In this document: positions 1-20,004 of the stretch, piece after piece | Position numbering within the stretch: position 1 is the stretch's first letter | Layout: each line of letters starts with the position of its first letter | Source: Desmodus rotundus | Lineage: Eukaryota > Chordata > Mammalia > Chiroptera > Phyllostomidae | DNA: 64,000 nt | Assembly: GCF_022682495.2 (NCBI RefSeq) | Contig: NC_071387.1 | Location: 149,590,347 to 149,654,346, forward strand | Direction: 5' to 3' | Notes under the pieces: model-generated | What the model was told of the DNA's origin: nothing | The model's input: the letters and a program-made list of their open reading frames with translations, nothing else | Database searches by the model: none | Made by a program: the position numbers and the translations under genes

Positions 1-964
1 TTTTCTGTTTTAAGGCTGGAGAAAGGAAAATAAACTTTCAATGCTGCATGAAACCTTTGGATAAATTACATCAAAGAAATCCTTGACTTAGTAGGTTGTG
101 AAATGTCGGAAAGTCTCCAGGTTAGCAAATCTTCCACATACCAGGCTTACATAGGTGCGATTAGAGGCTGACCCAGGTAACCTCTAAGACTCTTTCATTT
201 TAGAATTTTGCTTCCAGGTTACTTTACCTACGCTCTCTAATTAGAAGCAATGCTTAATTTCAGTGTTTAATTCCACAGTCCTTATTTTCTATAAACATAT
301 CCTTGATTAGCAACCTAATGCAGCTTTAAAAATTTTAATTATTGTGGATGCTGTGAGCACTAATTAACAAAGGGAGGCTGTCAGCAATGAGATGTACTAT
401 TATTAGCAGCTCCTTTTTATTTTTGAAATTCAATCACACAAATGAACAATAACTGTTAGGAAAATGGGCTTAATTTTCCAAATTGCATGGCAATGATGCC
501 CCCTTGAATAGTTTGCAAAGAATAGGTAAAGTGACATTAAAAACAAAACACGCAGTTAAGGGTAAAACAAATGTTCTACTATAGAAATGTAGGAAGTCTA
601 GACCTTGCGTTTTATTACCAGGACCCTGCCGTGTGCCTTCTCAGTGCACTTTCTCGTCCAGCCTCCTGCTCACACCCGCTCACACTGATGGTCCCACTAG
701 GAAAGTGGCCAGTTGCCCATCGACCACCTTGATAAGAGGCTTGTGCCGAAAACTCCCTTTAAAAGACTGGAAGGATGCAAGAAGTTCAGTACAATGCTTT
801 GTAGTTTAGAATTTATTTCTACATTAAGGAAATAGCTGTTTCTGCTCAGCTAGTTAATTATTCCTGAATGTGGTGGGATGGCCAATGTGGAGACAAGGTC
901 TGTACTGCGGTATTTATAATATTGGGCAGATAGGAGGTCTGAATAGTAAGGAATTCTGGAGATT

Positions 965-1058
965 ACACTCATCCTTCTATTCTTATAAATGAGTCAACTC
1001 AGGCCCAGGGAGATGAAGTGACTTGCTTAAGGTCACACAGGTCTTTGGTAGTAGAATA
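965..1058 (-). repeat. MIR fragment
   Basis: Reads 'aactcaggcccagggagatg...cttgcttaaggtcacacagg', the antisense of the MIR core (GTGTGACCTTGGGCAAGT...CCTCAGTTTCC). Old and diverged. Confidence 0.75.
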
Positions 1059-1221
1059 TAGTTTATTATGCCTTTTATCACTCCCTATTCTGACCTCCAT
1101 GATTTGAGTTAATTTCTAACTGTCTTAGTGATATGCTTGTATTCTTTCTTTCAGCTCTTGTTTCAGCTCCAACATAGAACTGGTTAGACAGTTTTTTTGA
1201 AATATAAATGTAAAATCATGC

Positions 1222-1322
1222 CCTACTTCAGATATTTTGATTCAGTAGGTTTAGGATGGGACTCAGGAATTATCAGTATTTACAAGGGTACCAGGTGATT
1301 ATGGTGCAATCTGGGACCCATG
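1222..1322 (+). repeat. MER5A-like hAT fragment
   Basis: 'gattcagtaggtttaggatg' followed by a 'caggtgatt...gggaccca' block matches the inner and right part of MER5A, a non-autonomous hAT-Charlie element. The left end is missing. Confidence 0.6.
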
Positions 1323-2254
1323 GGAATTGCTGACCTGGAGTCTGTCTAAGGCCTCCATCAGTTGCTCTCTGGGTGGTGTGTTTGTCAGCAGCTCAGCTGA
1401 GCTGAGAGCCTACTGAGCTGCTAGTTGTCACAGTAGCCAATTAAAGCAACAAACCATAAATGAAAGAGTTACACCTTTAATTGCTTACTGTGATGGTATA
1501 AGCCAGAGTCTAAAATGAGAGGAAACCCTGACTCCCCCGATTCATTTCCCCCCAGGGAATAGTGTGCCGGCCAAGAGTCAAGTGGAGCACCATGTTCATG
1601 GGCGTCTTCTCACTGTTGAAGGAGCCCCAACAAAAGGCTCTGGTAGTTTTATGGACTCTGGGGTGGGGTGGGGCTTGGAGGAAGGCTAGGAGTGGAGAAG
1701 TACTGGGTGGTGAGAATAGGGAAAATGTCCTCAAGGTTTCTCCCACTCCCCGCATAAGGAGGCCTCAGCAGAGCAGATCGCTGCCCAAGGTCTCAGATAA
1801 GGAGACCTAAGAATGAAGGTGTGAGGGGCTAGAAATGTACTTATGGGAAGAACTTGACCAAGGAAGGGGGCTGGGTTCTTGACTGCAACTCCCTAGAGAG
1901 ACCACAGCTGATGCGCTGTGCACCTGGGCTGGCGTGGGGAGGGAGCTTCCCCGGGGGGCCTTCCAGGTAGCCTTTGCAGTATGTACCAGGGGGCAACTTA
2001 ACCATATATTACTGGCTCTATGGAGAAAAGAGCAAATTGGGCCAGATTCCCTTTAGGGTTGTTTCACAACCTAATGATAAGATAGAAACCTTGAGGACTA
2101 ACAACTCGGGCATTTATTTATTAAATTATGTTTCATTGGCTTAATGGAAACAGTGCAGGTCTCAAAGATAAGGGAAAGCTTGAGATCTGGAAAGACTCTA
2201 ATGACTAATAGCAGTAGGTTTTAAAATTATATCTGGGGCTAGTTAACATATGCT

Positions 2255-2408
2255 TACATTCAATCATTCAACCAACCAATATTTACTCAGCAGATACTCT
2301 GTGCCTGGAATTCTTCTGAGTGCTGGGCACACGTCAGAGAAAAAGATTGATTAAAATCTCAGCCCTTCTCATGCCTAATCCTAGCAGGGAGACAGACGTT
2401 AATAATAT
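2255..2408 (-). repeat. L2 3'-end fragment
   Basis: 'cattcaaccaaccaatatttactcagcag...tgtgcctggaattcttctgagtgctgggcac' is the antisense form of the L2 3' end (tandem TGAA and TGCCTGGCACAT-type tail). Continues into 'agcagggagacagacgttaata'. Confidence 0.65.
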
Positions 2409-2599
2409 TCAAAACAAGCGAGTTGCCCAGTATGTTCGAAGTGATAAATGCCATCTAAAGAAAAAAGTGCGGCATGACCGGAGAGCTCAGGAGCATGTGG
2501 GAAGAACTGGAATTTTAAGTAGGTCCACCAGGAAAGGTTTCATATGCATTATCATAGACCCAACGATCCCGTGCACCTCTGATTTACCTTTATATTGTC

Positions 2600-3112
2600 G
2601 TTAAACTAGTTTTATCAAGATTTCTGATTATACCATTTCCTTGCTCAGAATTTCTCAATGATTCCCCATTGCCCAAACAATAAAGGATGAGTCCCTTTCC
2701 TGGCAGTCAAGGCCCTCAGTGTCTGGGCCCTTGCCCCTCATCTCCCCTTCCTGCTCCAGCAAACCAGACTGCCCACTGCACTTAGGCCACATCCTGTGCT
2801 TTCCCCTGCTCACAGGTTTTGCTCTGTTGCCTCACCCTCTTTTCTCTCTTTCCACCTCTTGACACTCTACCCACTTTTCAAAGGTCAGCTCAACTATTTC
2901 CTTCCAGCAAAGCCTCCCTTGATCTTCCTATCCCAAAAGAATTCTCTCTCCTCTAAACTTCTACAATGCATTATGCGGTAAACACAGCACTCAGTAGCTA
3001 TATTATAATTACAAAAAAAAAAACTTAGTTCTTTTACTGGATTGTAAACTTCTTAAAAACAATAACCACCTCCTCAAATATCCATCTAGTATTAAGCATT
3101 GTGCCTTGCAAG
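2600..3112 (+). repeat. L2 3' region
   Basis: Order of blocks matches the L2 3' end: 'aatgattccccattgcccaa', 'aaggccctcagtgtctgggccc', 'cctcttgacactctacc', 'aaaggtcagctcaactatttcc', 'agcaaagcctcccttgat', then 'attgtaaacttcttaaaaac' and 'agtattaagcattgtgcc'. Confidence 0.75.
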
Positions 3113-3289
3113 AGTGATCTCAAGCAGCTAAGAGTTTCTTGACACTTTTGGTACATGAAGAAAAAAGACAAAAAGTATTGGAGTAGGAAGGCAGCCCGTG
3201 TCTTTAAAATCTGAGTCTTCTTAAGAAGGAAATCAGAGTCTACACCAGAGGACTGTGAGACACAAAGGAGGGTTACCAGGCAGGACACC

Positions 3290-3900
3290 TGGCCCTGAGG
3301 GGGTCTGCCCAGGGCCAGCCGGAAGTGTGTGGGTTCTTGACGTCATGAAGGAAAAATTTCACAGCGCGAGTCCAGGTGACTATGAGGGCACGTTTACTGA
3401 AGCTGGGGACAGTGAAACAAGGAAGGCCCTAGCGTAGAAGAATCAACAGGAGAGCCTAGGCTGGGCTGCCTTAGCTCACTGGGAAGTCAGAGGAAAGAGG
3501 ACCTTGGAGACAGGTTCAGGGAATTAGCCTGGGACAAGCTGTTGCTGCCCATTCCTCTGCTGGCTGCAGTCTGGTGGGGACCCTTAGAGTTGAGATGTGT
3601 GCCTGTGGGGGAAGGAGAGGAGGAAGGAGAGGGGAAGGACTGGCTCAGGCTGCTTCCCAGAGGGAGAGCATGCCCAGGGTCCTTCATCTTCAGTTTTGAT
3701 TTCTCTCTTGTAGGTGGGAATCTTAGGGGAGGTCTCAGGGAAAGCTTTCAGTAGAATATTCCTCAGTTCTCCTTTCAGGGCCGCAGTCTCCACTGATTGG
3801 TCAGTGCCAGGGAAGGGGGTCTTTGGTCATTGCAGCTGGTCCTGGCATCGCCCACCAGGTTTTGCTGTTTCTCTCGGCCTGCAGCTGAAATACAACTGAG
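3290..3900. repeat. Probable old LTR-like repeat, family not assigned
   Basis: A block GC-richer than its surroundings, with 'cacgtttactgaagctgggg', purine-rich runs and several open short frames on both strands. It looks like an endogenous retroviral LTR read in antisense, but I cannot name a family or fix its ends. It could instead be unique intron sequence. Confidence 0.3.
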
Positions 3901-4282
3901 GCCTAGATGTTATCTCTGGGGAGGTGAACTTTTGTATCTGGCTCTAAATTGCTTGGCCAGTGTGTTCAGCTGTCTGTCTCAGATTCCCTATTCTACGTGT
4001 CCTGGCTTACTAGCCTGTCTCAGAAGTTCTCGCATTTTAAAGTTTTGCTCCAGTTAACTTTAACTAATTAGAAATCATGAATCGGGTCCTGCGTTTCTAC
4101 AATACTGAACCCAAAATTTCATCCACAGTAAAAACTTAACTTCCGTGGTATGGGGAGAAGTTTTCCACACCATATTTTGAATTGAATGAAAAGACATACA
4201 AATAGTAACACAAATAAAAGGTTACACAAGTACATTTGCAAAAGGTACTTCATGATTTCTGAGTGGAGATGCTTGTTTTTAG

Positions 4283-11647
<7,365 letters not shown>

Positions 11648-13890
11648 AATAAGTCTGTGGTCCTGAGTTGGAAATATTCATGCTTCTTCCCCTTAGATTT
11701 TGCCTGTGCCTGAAGTAGTTGTTTTTGTCATTGATTCTTATGCTTATAATATCCTTGGTGATACTTTTCCTTTTTCTCCTCAAACTGGACATTTGAAAGA
11801 GATGAGTTCATATAGTAAATCCAACTTCCTGAATGGATCGTAGCTCTTTCAAAGCATCTCTTCTCTGCTGACACAAGTAAAGTGTTTGTTCTTTCTAGAG
11901 CCACAGTTCACACTTGGTCCTCAAACCACAGTAGACTGCCTTCTTGGGCCCTCCCATTTCATCTCTCAAAAGAAAAGTCGTAAGCTGGGCAATAGATTAA
12001 TTTAAAAAGTAATCTGCAAGGAATGAGAGGAAGGAAAGTGTTCTGGTAGCTGTCCTCTGTCTTTGCCCTGTGGTTCTTTGAATTTTGATGCCACAGAAAG
12101 CTTTGGAAAGTCTGATGAAAGAGTTCACAATTAGACCCAGACCCTATCTTTTCTATCCCAAAGTACTACTTATTCAGGGCATGACCATCTGGTCATTTGG
12201 CGGGGAGGGGGAGCTGGGTTACTTAGATCCATAAACAGGCGTCAGAGTCTGTGTTGCCTGGTTTGAGTGGTGTTGGAACACCCTTTGCCTGGTGTGCTGC
12301 ATGGCAGGCCTCCATGGGCCTGAAGGAGACTGCAGCTCACCCTCTCTGCTCTAGTCTTCCTCTGTTTCCCTTCTCAAGGCTCTCCTCACTCACCTTAGCC
12401 ACAAACTATTACTAAACACTGAGAGAATTAATTTACACTATGTTCTTAGAACAAACTTACACTTGAGACTTGGCTAATTCCTGGCCATATATATATTTTT
12501 TTTTAGCAATAATAACAGAAAGCCACTCATAACACAGAGAACCAACCTAATAACAGGAAAATATTCATAAGGAAAGAGCCAATAGGAGGTGTTATTTGTT
12601 TTTAAAATTATATTCATTAGAATAGTTTTTTCAGGATCTTGGAAACTAAGTGATCGATCATCCCTTGACACTAAAGGCTGTTCCTCGCCCTTACAGCTGA
12701 ATAGTTTCCAAATTCTCATCAAATTGCTTCCAAGCTTCAGCTCAGAGGACACAAATTAGCAGCCCACAGGTCGCATTTGTTCTTCAGGTAGATTTTGTCT
12801 GGCATGTAAAATGTTTTTAAAATGTGAATGATTATTGAAAATATGAGATTTCACATAAAACCTAATTCACAGGCCCATTTTCCCATGTGGCAACAGTTCC
12901 TTGGAGCTAAGTAGCAGCTGCCCAGCTAGAGACCTGAAGGCCCGTCCCCAAGGTGCTCTGCTCCATGCTGCTTACAGCAGCCACCTCACTGGTGAGCACT
13001 CAATAGGCATTTTATTTTGCCCGTGTTGCACTAAATGAACATGTTCAAAGTGTAAATGCATTAAAAAAATCTTCAATTTCTTTCAGACAGGATCTGAATG
13101 ATAATAATTATGAGAGCTTTCCATGACTTAATTAATTTATTGGCCCCCAAATGGTATTTTAATCTCCTGAAAGTACTTCTGATACCTAGTTTGACATGTT
13201 CATTTCATCTCACCATCCCTGGATGCCCATTTCTTCTAGTTCATTACTGCCAAGCCACTAGCTGCCCATTCTCTCTACGCTCACAAAGGCTCTAGTTACC
13301 TGCAGTGGCATGCTCCCATCGGGTGTGCCGTTCACAACTCTTCCATGAAGTCTGAACTTTATCAGGCTGCACATGAACTAGACTAAGAAGAGAACACTAG
13401 AGTCTGTCACTTGCACTGGTTTGAAATGTGGTTAGTAAGACAAAATTTCGCCCCCTATTCTACCATACAAATTTGTGCAGAATAAGGGTATTTCCAGAGC
13501 AATACCAACGAAGCTTTCGGGATGTTCTCCGAAAGAACTGTAGTATCACATTGTTCTTGGTAGTTTCCCATGCTGTTTGGTATGGAGTGTTAGATAGAGT
13601 TTTGAAAATTGCAGCATATCGAAAGTGCTAAAGCTGAAAAGGACCAGGGAGTTATGAGACAAATTTTCAACTAAAAACAAAGCTAAGCCCTGGAGAGCCC
13701 AATAAAAATAATAAATGAAAACTCATCCTTTCCTCATTCCTAGCCTAGTGCTAATTGTCTGAAGCTTTCTTTTTCATTCTTCTAACAGTGTCTTTTCCTG
13801 GTTAAAACCCCAAACAACTCATTGGACTGTAGCCAAAGGTTCACTCTAGAGAAGTTTTAATGTTTAAATAAAGTCACGTTTGAATGTTTC
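11648..13890 (+). other. PCSK1: PCSK1 3' UTR (inferred extent)
   Basis: From the TAA to just past the AATAAA at 13867. The length of about 2.2 kb is close to the long 3' UTR known for PCSK1. The segment holds no clear SINE or LINE, unlike the DNA on either side, as expected for conserved transcribed sequence. The 3' end is inferred, not proven. Confidence 0.65.
13867..13872 (+). terminator. PCSK1: Candidate main poly(A) signal of PCSK1
   Basis: AATAAA inside 'gtttaaataaagtcacgttt', followed within about 50 bp by T/GT-rich sequence ('atatttttgtcagtctttct'). An upstream AATAAA at 13701-13706 lacks a good GT-rich partner. Confidence 0.55.
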
Positions 13891-14504
13891 CAACCTGGAG
13901 TACATTGTTCAGACAAAAAAATATTTTTGTCAGTCTTTCTTAGTGCCTGTGTGAATTTTTGTGAAAATGTAAAAGAGAAAAATTATATAATATTTCCCTC
14001 AAAATTTTAAACTATATTTTTCTTTACAGGTATTTATAATGTACCACTGCTTTTATCAAACAATTTTAAATGGCATAATAAATTATATTAAAGAACCAAA
14101 ATTTTCATGAGAATAAGAAAGTTTCATCCAATAAAATATTTTTGGAAAGGCATGTTCTTCTGTCAGTAAAAAAAGGTATAACATGTATGTGTTGTATTAA
14201 AGTGACATTTGTCCAATAGCCCAATATAATGTGTCGCTAAGTTTAACATATGTGGTCTTAGCATCCTTAAGGGACTCCCACATTATACATGTGATGTATT
14301 AATCAATATATGTGAAATATGCTTATAAATCAGAAGAATAAATGATTTATCACTAAGTCAAAAAGGAAAAAGCTCATGTTTCCAACAAAAATAGGCTCTC
14401 CTCTTATTGTGTTTCCCAAATGAACTGTCAAAAAGTAAATGTGAAGGTTTACATTAAGAAGTTAAATCCTTTTTAGAAAAATGTGAAACACAAATTCAAA
14501 AGAG

Positions 14505-14965
14505 TATAAACACCCCTGTGCTCATTGCAACATAATTTACAATTGCCAACATTTGGAAGCAGCCCAAGTGTCCATCAGTCGGTGAGTGGATAAAATAACT
14601 ATGACAGATTTACACAATGGAATACTACTTGGCCATAAAAAAGCAAATTTTACCATCCAGTATGGATGGACCTAGAGAACATTATGCTAAGTGAAATAAA
14701 CAAGTCAGAGAAAGACAAGTACCATGTGATTTCACTCACATATGGAATCTAACGAGGAAACTGAACTAACAAGCAAGACAGAGACAGACTCAGAGAGAAG
14801 GCTGACAGCTCTGAGGGGGGCAGGGTTAGCCGGTGGAGGGATGGAGCAAAAAGCAAGAAGGACTCGTGGTCATGGACAACAGTGTAGTGACTGGGGGTGG
14901 GGAGGGAGTATGAGGGGACAAAATGGTAATGGAAAAAATACAATAAAAATAAATTTAAAAAGAAA
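14505..14965 (+). mobile_element. 5'-truncated L1 3' end
   Basis: Sense L1 3' UTR: 'tggaagcagcccaagtgtcc', 'tttacacaatggaatactac', 'tatggatggacctagagaacattatgctaagtgaaa', ending 'atacaataaaaataaa'. Possible duplication 'aaattcaaaag' near 14492 and 'aaatttaaaaag' near 14951. Same subfamily and similar truncation point as the copy at 61609-62056. An 86-codon open frame inside it is incidental. Confidence 0.85.
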
Positions 14966-15700
14966 AAGGGGCTTCCTTAAAGGCAATTTAAGAATAACTT
15001 GAATAGGTATATTTTATTTTTCCTTTCAGCTCAGTCTTTTAATTATTGACAGCATAAAAAGTATGACTGAGCCTAAACTGAAGTGTTGAGGGGAAAAAAA
15101 AACCCTAAAGGAACTGACTACAAGTGAGAAAAATGGTTTGCAACAGTTCACTAAACATGACTTTGGTTATAGGCAAGGTTATAGCAGCTAAGCACTAAAT
15201 CCCAGGAGAGCCCCTCATCAGAAGCCCCTGTTGCCAACGTTGACACCTGCCCTCACGCCCACCTTCCTCTCTTGCTTCAAACCTCCGTCCCTGGACTTCC
15301 CACCCACCTTTTCAGAATCTTATCTTCCTACCCAGGGTGGGTGGTTTTCCTCAAACCCTGTTCTTTCTCCTAAGTCATAATTATTCACTCAAACTACTTT
15401 TTTTCCAAGCATTCCAGAAAGACTGTTCTAAGCAGCTTTTGTCCTCCACATCTAGCCATTTTCAAAGTCTTCCCACCAGAACGGTTCGAGATATGTCTGT
15501 TTTTCCTGAATGCCTGTTTGATAACTGTTGGGTAAACCATGTGCAAGCTGTGAGTACAAACACAAACACACACGTGTTCCAAGGATACATATTAATTCTT
15601 AAATACAAATTTAAATCCATAAGGAGAAAGAGTAGTTTTCTAACTGCCTCATAATTTTGCAAGCTTACAGCACTCATAACACACGTGATAACAACTATTC
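14966..15700. other. Intergenic, nothing assigned
   Basis: AT-moderate sequence with short open frames on both strands and no recognisable repeat, promoter or RNA gene. Confidence 0.5.
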
Positions 15701-15704
15701 ACTG

Positions 15705-16105
15705 CACCCCCCCTGCCCCTGTGGAAGAGTGTACTTTCCTGGCCCACTGAAGTTGAGTGTGACCCTGTGATTTGCTTTAGTCAGTGCAATATTAGTGGAT
15801 GCGATGCAAGCAGGGGCATTAAATGTGCTTGCACAGTTTGGCTTGGCTCTTGTTTTCACTGACCCCAGGCTATGTGAGGAGTATGCCCCAGGGAACTACC
15901 GCCCCTTCGGCCTGGTTCTAGAACAAACGTATAGGCAGCAGATCCACGTTCTGAACCTAGCCAACTTACCGCGTGAAACAGGGCTGTCCAGGTAAGTTCA
16001 GCCTGGATACGCTGAACTTGTTATCTTGCCAGTTTGTGAGAATGAGAACAAATGCGCTGTTAGCACCCGAGTGATGAGGTGTTTTGTTACATAGCCTTAC
16101 TATGT
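15705..16105 (+). repeat. Old interspersed repeat, probably LTR-like
   Basis: Blocks 'gtgatttgctttagtcagtgcaatatta', 'gaggggcattaaatgtgcttg'-like sequence and a terminal 'gaggtgttttgttacatagcc' resemble a common mammalian repeat ending in 'tttgttacgcagcaatag'. The 66-codon open frame at 15795 is not a gene. Family not assigned. Confidence 0.45.
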
Positions 16106-16729
16106 CAACAAAACTCACTGACACATAAAGTTACATTTTTTTCATTCCTCTACCAATTCCACTCCCTTCAAATTGTGCCTTGGTGAGAGTTTAGAACACA
16201 AACAAACAAACAAACAAAAAAATGGAGCCAGTATTTAACCATACACCTCTTAATGTTGATCCCATAGCTAAACAAAGACCCTGCCCAAGCTTTGAAATTT
16301 CTATTTTTAAAGGTCTGTCTGAGCTTAGTTCCTCCTGTAAGCAGAGCCTCAGATAATGAACGACTGGCATACAGGCAGGCTACTTAGGAAGTAATAGCAC
16401 AGAGCAGAAGTGATGATTCACATATGCTCATGAGTAGCATGGAGTAACATGGATCAGCACAAGCCTTAAGAGAGACTAGAATGGGTGTTTCACCTAATGA
16501 TGGCATTCATAGAAGACAACTCAGAACACACATGCTTTCCTCATTCTCCATCGCTACCCCATCCACAGCCTCGATACTTCCATTAGCTTCTCTCGGAAGT
16601 TAGATGCAACCTTAGGGTAAGGGAAGAAAACATATGGGCTGATAGGAAGTTCACACACTTATTAAATGAAAGGCAACTTTTAACAGAAACAAAGTTCTGT
16701 TATTTAAAAAAAGAAAGGAAGAAAGAAAA
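16106..16729. other. Intergenic, nothing assigned
   Basis: Unique-looking sequence with a short (AAAC)n tract near 16199-16220. No gene or clear repeat. Confidence 0.5.
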
Positions 16730-16950
16730 GCCCTTGCTGGTGTGGCTCAGTGGATTGAGTGCCAGCCCGCAAACCAAAGGGTTGCAGGTTCAATGCCCAG
16801 TCAGGGCACGTGTCTGGGTTGAGGGCCAGGTCCCCAGCAGGGGGTGTGTAAGAGGCAACCACACACTGATGTTTCTCTCCCTCCCTTCCCCTCTTTCTAA
16901 AAATAAATAAATAAAATATTTAAAAATAAATAAATAAAAATTTAAAAAAA
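16730..16950 (+). mobile_element. VES-type SINE
   Basis: The most canonical VES copy here: 'gcccttgctggtgtggctcagtggattgag', 'gccagcccgcaaaccaaagg', 'caatgcccagtcagggcac', 'ggccaggtccccagcagggg', C/T run and a long A/T-rich (aaat)n tail. Confidence 0.93.
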
Positions 16951-17529
16951 ATTAGAAATGAAGCAATTTTTGCCTACCTAAGTTTTGGCTTGCACTTTGT
17001 ACATTTGTATAGTGTGTCGTGCCTGTACACTGTTGTTACACGCAGATAGTCTATAAGCATGACTCTGTCCTCAATGGATAGGCTAGGAGGGGACTACAGC
17101 CATCACAAAATGCTTCTGGGATAGTGTAAATTTTGAAGCAAAATTTTTAAGATAAGGGGGATTTGTAATGAAAGAGAAATGTATGGGTTGTTTCAAGTTC
17201 TCTTGTCAGAGGGAACTGGAATGAAGAAAGCCCGCCTGAGAGAGCGTATCCATCCCACAGAGCTCCCACGGGTGGAGTGAGCCCAGCTTGTTTGTCTGAA
17301 CATCCACTCCCTGGCTCCGGCCGTAATTTACCAGCCTTCACTAAGCCCTCCTGATGTGAACGAATGGCCCTAAGGCTGCTGCAAGCTTGTCATAGTGCTA
17401 TTTTTACTTACAGAGGCGAAACACACATAAGATTTAGGCTTATCAACTCGTTGATATAAATTATATTGTTCCAATCATTAAAGAGGAAAAAAGTTCTGAA
17501 AACATAACAGCAACAGAAAGTGGCAAGAG

Positions 17530-17780
17530 GTGTGGGTTCTTGAATCATCTCCAAGTGAATGTGAACCCTGAGTCTACCCTCTCTTACCCGTATGCCCTTG
17601 AGCGGCTCACTTCAGCTCTGGGCCCTATTTCCTCATCTAGAACAGTGATGTCTACCATTAACAGGTTTGCTGTGACAACTACATAAGATAATGCCAGTAA
17701 ATAACTTATGATTATGGTAATTTGTGGCATGGTTTCTGCACCTAGTAAATAATCAATAAATGCTACTTTTTATTATTAGT
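17530..17780 (+). repeat. MIR
   Basis: 'tatgcccttgagcggctcacttcagctctgggccctatttcctcatctagaa' followed by 'aacaggtttgctgtgacaactacataagataatgcca' and 'cctagtaaataatcaataaatgc' give the MIR core and 3' end in order. Confidence 0.8.
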
Positions 17781-18294
17781 GAAATTGTGGCTGTTGTTAT
17801 GTTGTAAAAAGAAAATGGAATTTAGAGCCAAACAGATTTGAATCTGTAGCTCTTATCTACAAATTCAATAAAGGAGAAAATATTAGAATCAATGAAGATG
17901 GAAATACCATAAACTGTCACTAGTTAAGATGGTGCTGCATTGGGAATTATCATATCAATGTGAACCTTCTCCTAAGGCCACACTGGAAGTCATTTCATTG
18001 CAGCTCATGTAGACTAGACTCAGCGAGGAAGGAATGGTCAAAGCGATTCCAGAACCCAGGCTATGCTTTACATTAGCAAGATGAAAAAATGACATAATGT
18101 TAGAAGATATTTACAGCGTGGGAATCAAATGAGAAGTGCTCATCTTATACTACCAATTCTTTTCTGCTAATTGAAATAACAGAAATAGTTTTTATTCATT
18201 GAATATTTACTACATATTAAGCATACATATTTTTCACAATGATGAGACAATAATTCATGAGAATATATTATTTCTAATGCTTGCATTATGCTGC

Positions 18295-18402
18295 AAGTGA
18301 AGCGCTTTTACAGATCTGGTAACTGAGGTTCAGAGAAGTCGAACCAGTTGCCCGCGGTCACACAGCTAAGCCAGGATCGTAAAACTAGTCTGTCTGACCC
18401 CG
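18295..18402 (-). repeat. MIR fragment
   Basis: 'ttttacagatctggtaactgaggttcagagaagtcgaaccagttgcccgcggtcacacagctaagcc' is the antisense MIR core. Confidence 0.75.
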
Positions 18403-19307
18403 TCCTTCCATTATGTCACTCTCTCACTTTTTAGCTTTCCTTACAAATTTTTCAAACTGGTATCATAATAGGCAATCTCACGCTGCCAGGAACAACAAAA
18501 CAGATTACATACTGCTTCTTCACTTTAAATTTTGGAATTTCAAAGTAAGAGAGGCAGTTGTCTTCGCCACTCATCGCTGCTTGATTATCTTGAAAGGCAC
18601 AAAAGCTCTTCTCTTAAGGCAGCAACAGGCCAACCCAGTCACTCAGGCGGCCTTAGGATCGGTAATGAAGCCCGTGTGAGTGTGCGTGCGGTGCAGACTC
18701 CGGGCTGCCAAAACATATTGGGAGTCAGGACGCTGCAGTGTGGGCACCGACTGCAGGAGCTTCCTACGATGCTGCGCCACTTGATTGCTCCCCGCACTGC
18801 TTGGCCTCCCTGCCTGATGCCCATGTGTCTTCTTCTTCTTCTTTAATTTTCCAAAGTGTGTTCTTCAGCATAGTGATTAGTGGTGTATGTGTGTGTCTTG
18901 GACAAGGGTTCTCTGGTCATGTACATTTGTCAGACACGTCTTGAAGAATTGAGTTTTCCATATTTTTTCATTGTGGTTCTCAGAAGTTCCTTTAATATTC
19001 TAGTGTGCGTTGTGACTTTTCAAGGTGGGGATGCATTTCTGCAGACAGAAGTTCTTTTTCCTGGATTGTCTTCCAGAGCCAGTGTTCTCTCAGCTCACCT
19101 GAGAAGACGTTTTCTTCCACATAACTATCTCCAGTTAATAATTTCCCAGCTTGATTCTGGGCTCTATCAGAAGTAAAGCTTATAATTGCCACACGCCTGA
19201 TTATTTCTGAGATTACAGCTCATGCCTTCCCTTGCCTCAGTACAAAATGTTGCAGCACCACACAGCTGACAGAAAACAGGTACCAAATGGTACCAAAGAG
19301 GACATAA
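18403..19307. other. Intergenic, nothing assigned
   Basis: Several 60-100 codon open frames overlap on both strands, with no codon-level or domain support. The middle, 18640-18800, is somewhat GC-rich. No recognisable repeat. Confidence 0.5.
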
Positions 19308-19408
19308 GCCCTGATCAGGTGGCCCAGATGGTTGGAGCATCATCCCATACACCTAAGTGTTGTGGCTCAATACCCACTTGTGGGCGTGTATGAGAGGCGA
19401 CTGATGGA

Positions 19409-19440
<32 letters not shown>
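19308..19440 (+). mobile_element. VES-type SINE, shortened
   Basis: 'gccctgatcaggtggcccagatggttggagcatca' tRNA-like head, an eroded B box ('ggctcaatacccac'), a 'gcgtgtatgagaggcgactgatggatgtttctc' block, then a pure (TC)n run at 19411-19440 in place of the usual pyrimidine region and A tail. Missing the middle 'gggccaggtccccagtaggg' segment. Confidence 0.85.
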
Positions 19441-19443
<3 letters not shown>

Positions 19444-20004
19444 GTAGTAGCCTGGCCTTTTTCCTTTTGCTGCAATGTCCCAAGTTAGTCTTGAAAACAC
19501 ATTATTCTGCAAGAAGTTCTCTTTCTTCATTTCTTTTCTAGTTAATTTTTTTCTACTTATGCTTCAGAGCTCCATGTTAACACCCCTTCTTTGTGGAAGG
19601 CCTCTGATCACTGTGTCGGACTTGGTGCCATAGGCGCCCGTACAGCATGTACCACGAGGGTGGTCACATATACAGTCAATTGCTACGTGTCTGTTTCTCT
19701 GGATGGAATGTAAATTCCACTAACATCTCTCACGTTAACTGCCACATCCTCAAAGATTAGAACAGTACCATGCACAAGAAGGTGATTATTTAGTGTATAC
19801 TTAAGGAATATTTAGTTGAGCATTTGGCTTATCTGCAGGGCAATGGTGTACTTTAGAAATTAGAAGCTGGGCGGCCGAATCCCCACTCCTCAAGCAGCAC
19901 AGATAGCTGGCGTGAGCACATCCTGCCTTGAGATGCAGCATAGGCACTGGCTCTAAACCGAGACAAGCTAAGGTGCTTCCATGTCCGATCCTATCACTTA
20001 CTCT

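Noticed and set aside
190..4080. Resemblance between 'cattttagaattttgcttccaggttactttac...ctaattagaa' (200-245) and 'cattttaaagttttgctccagttaactttaactaattagaa' (4032-4072)
   Set aside because: Only about 45 bp align and spacing outside that core differs. It could be a shared repeat remnant, but is too short and AT-rich to claim.
13701..13706. AATAAA as the main PCSK1 poly(A) signal
   Set aside because: Lies in an A-rich run without a nearby GT-rich element; the signal at 13867 has better context. Minor use cannot be excluded.
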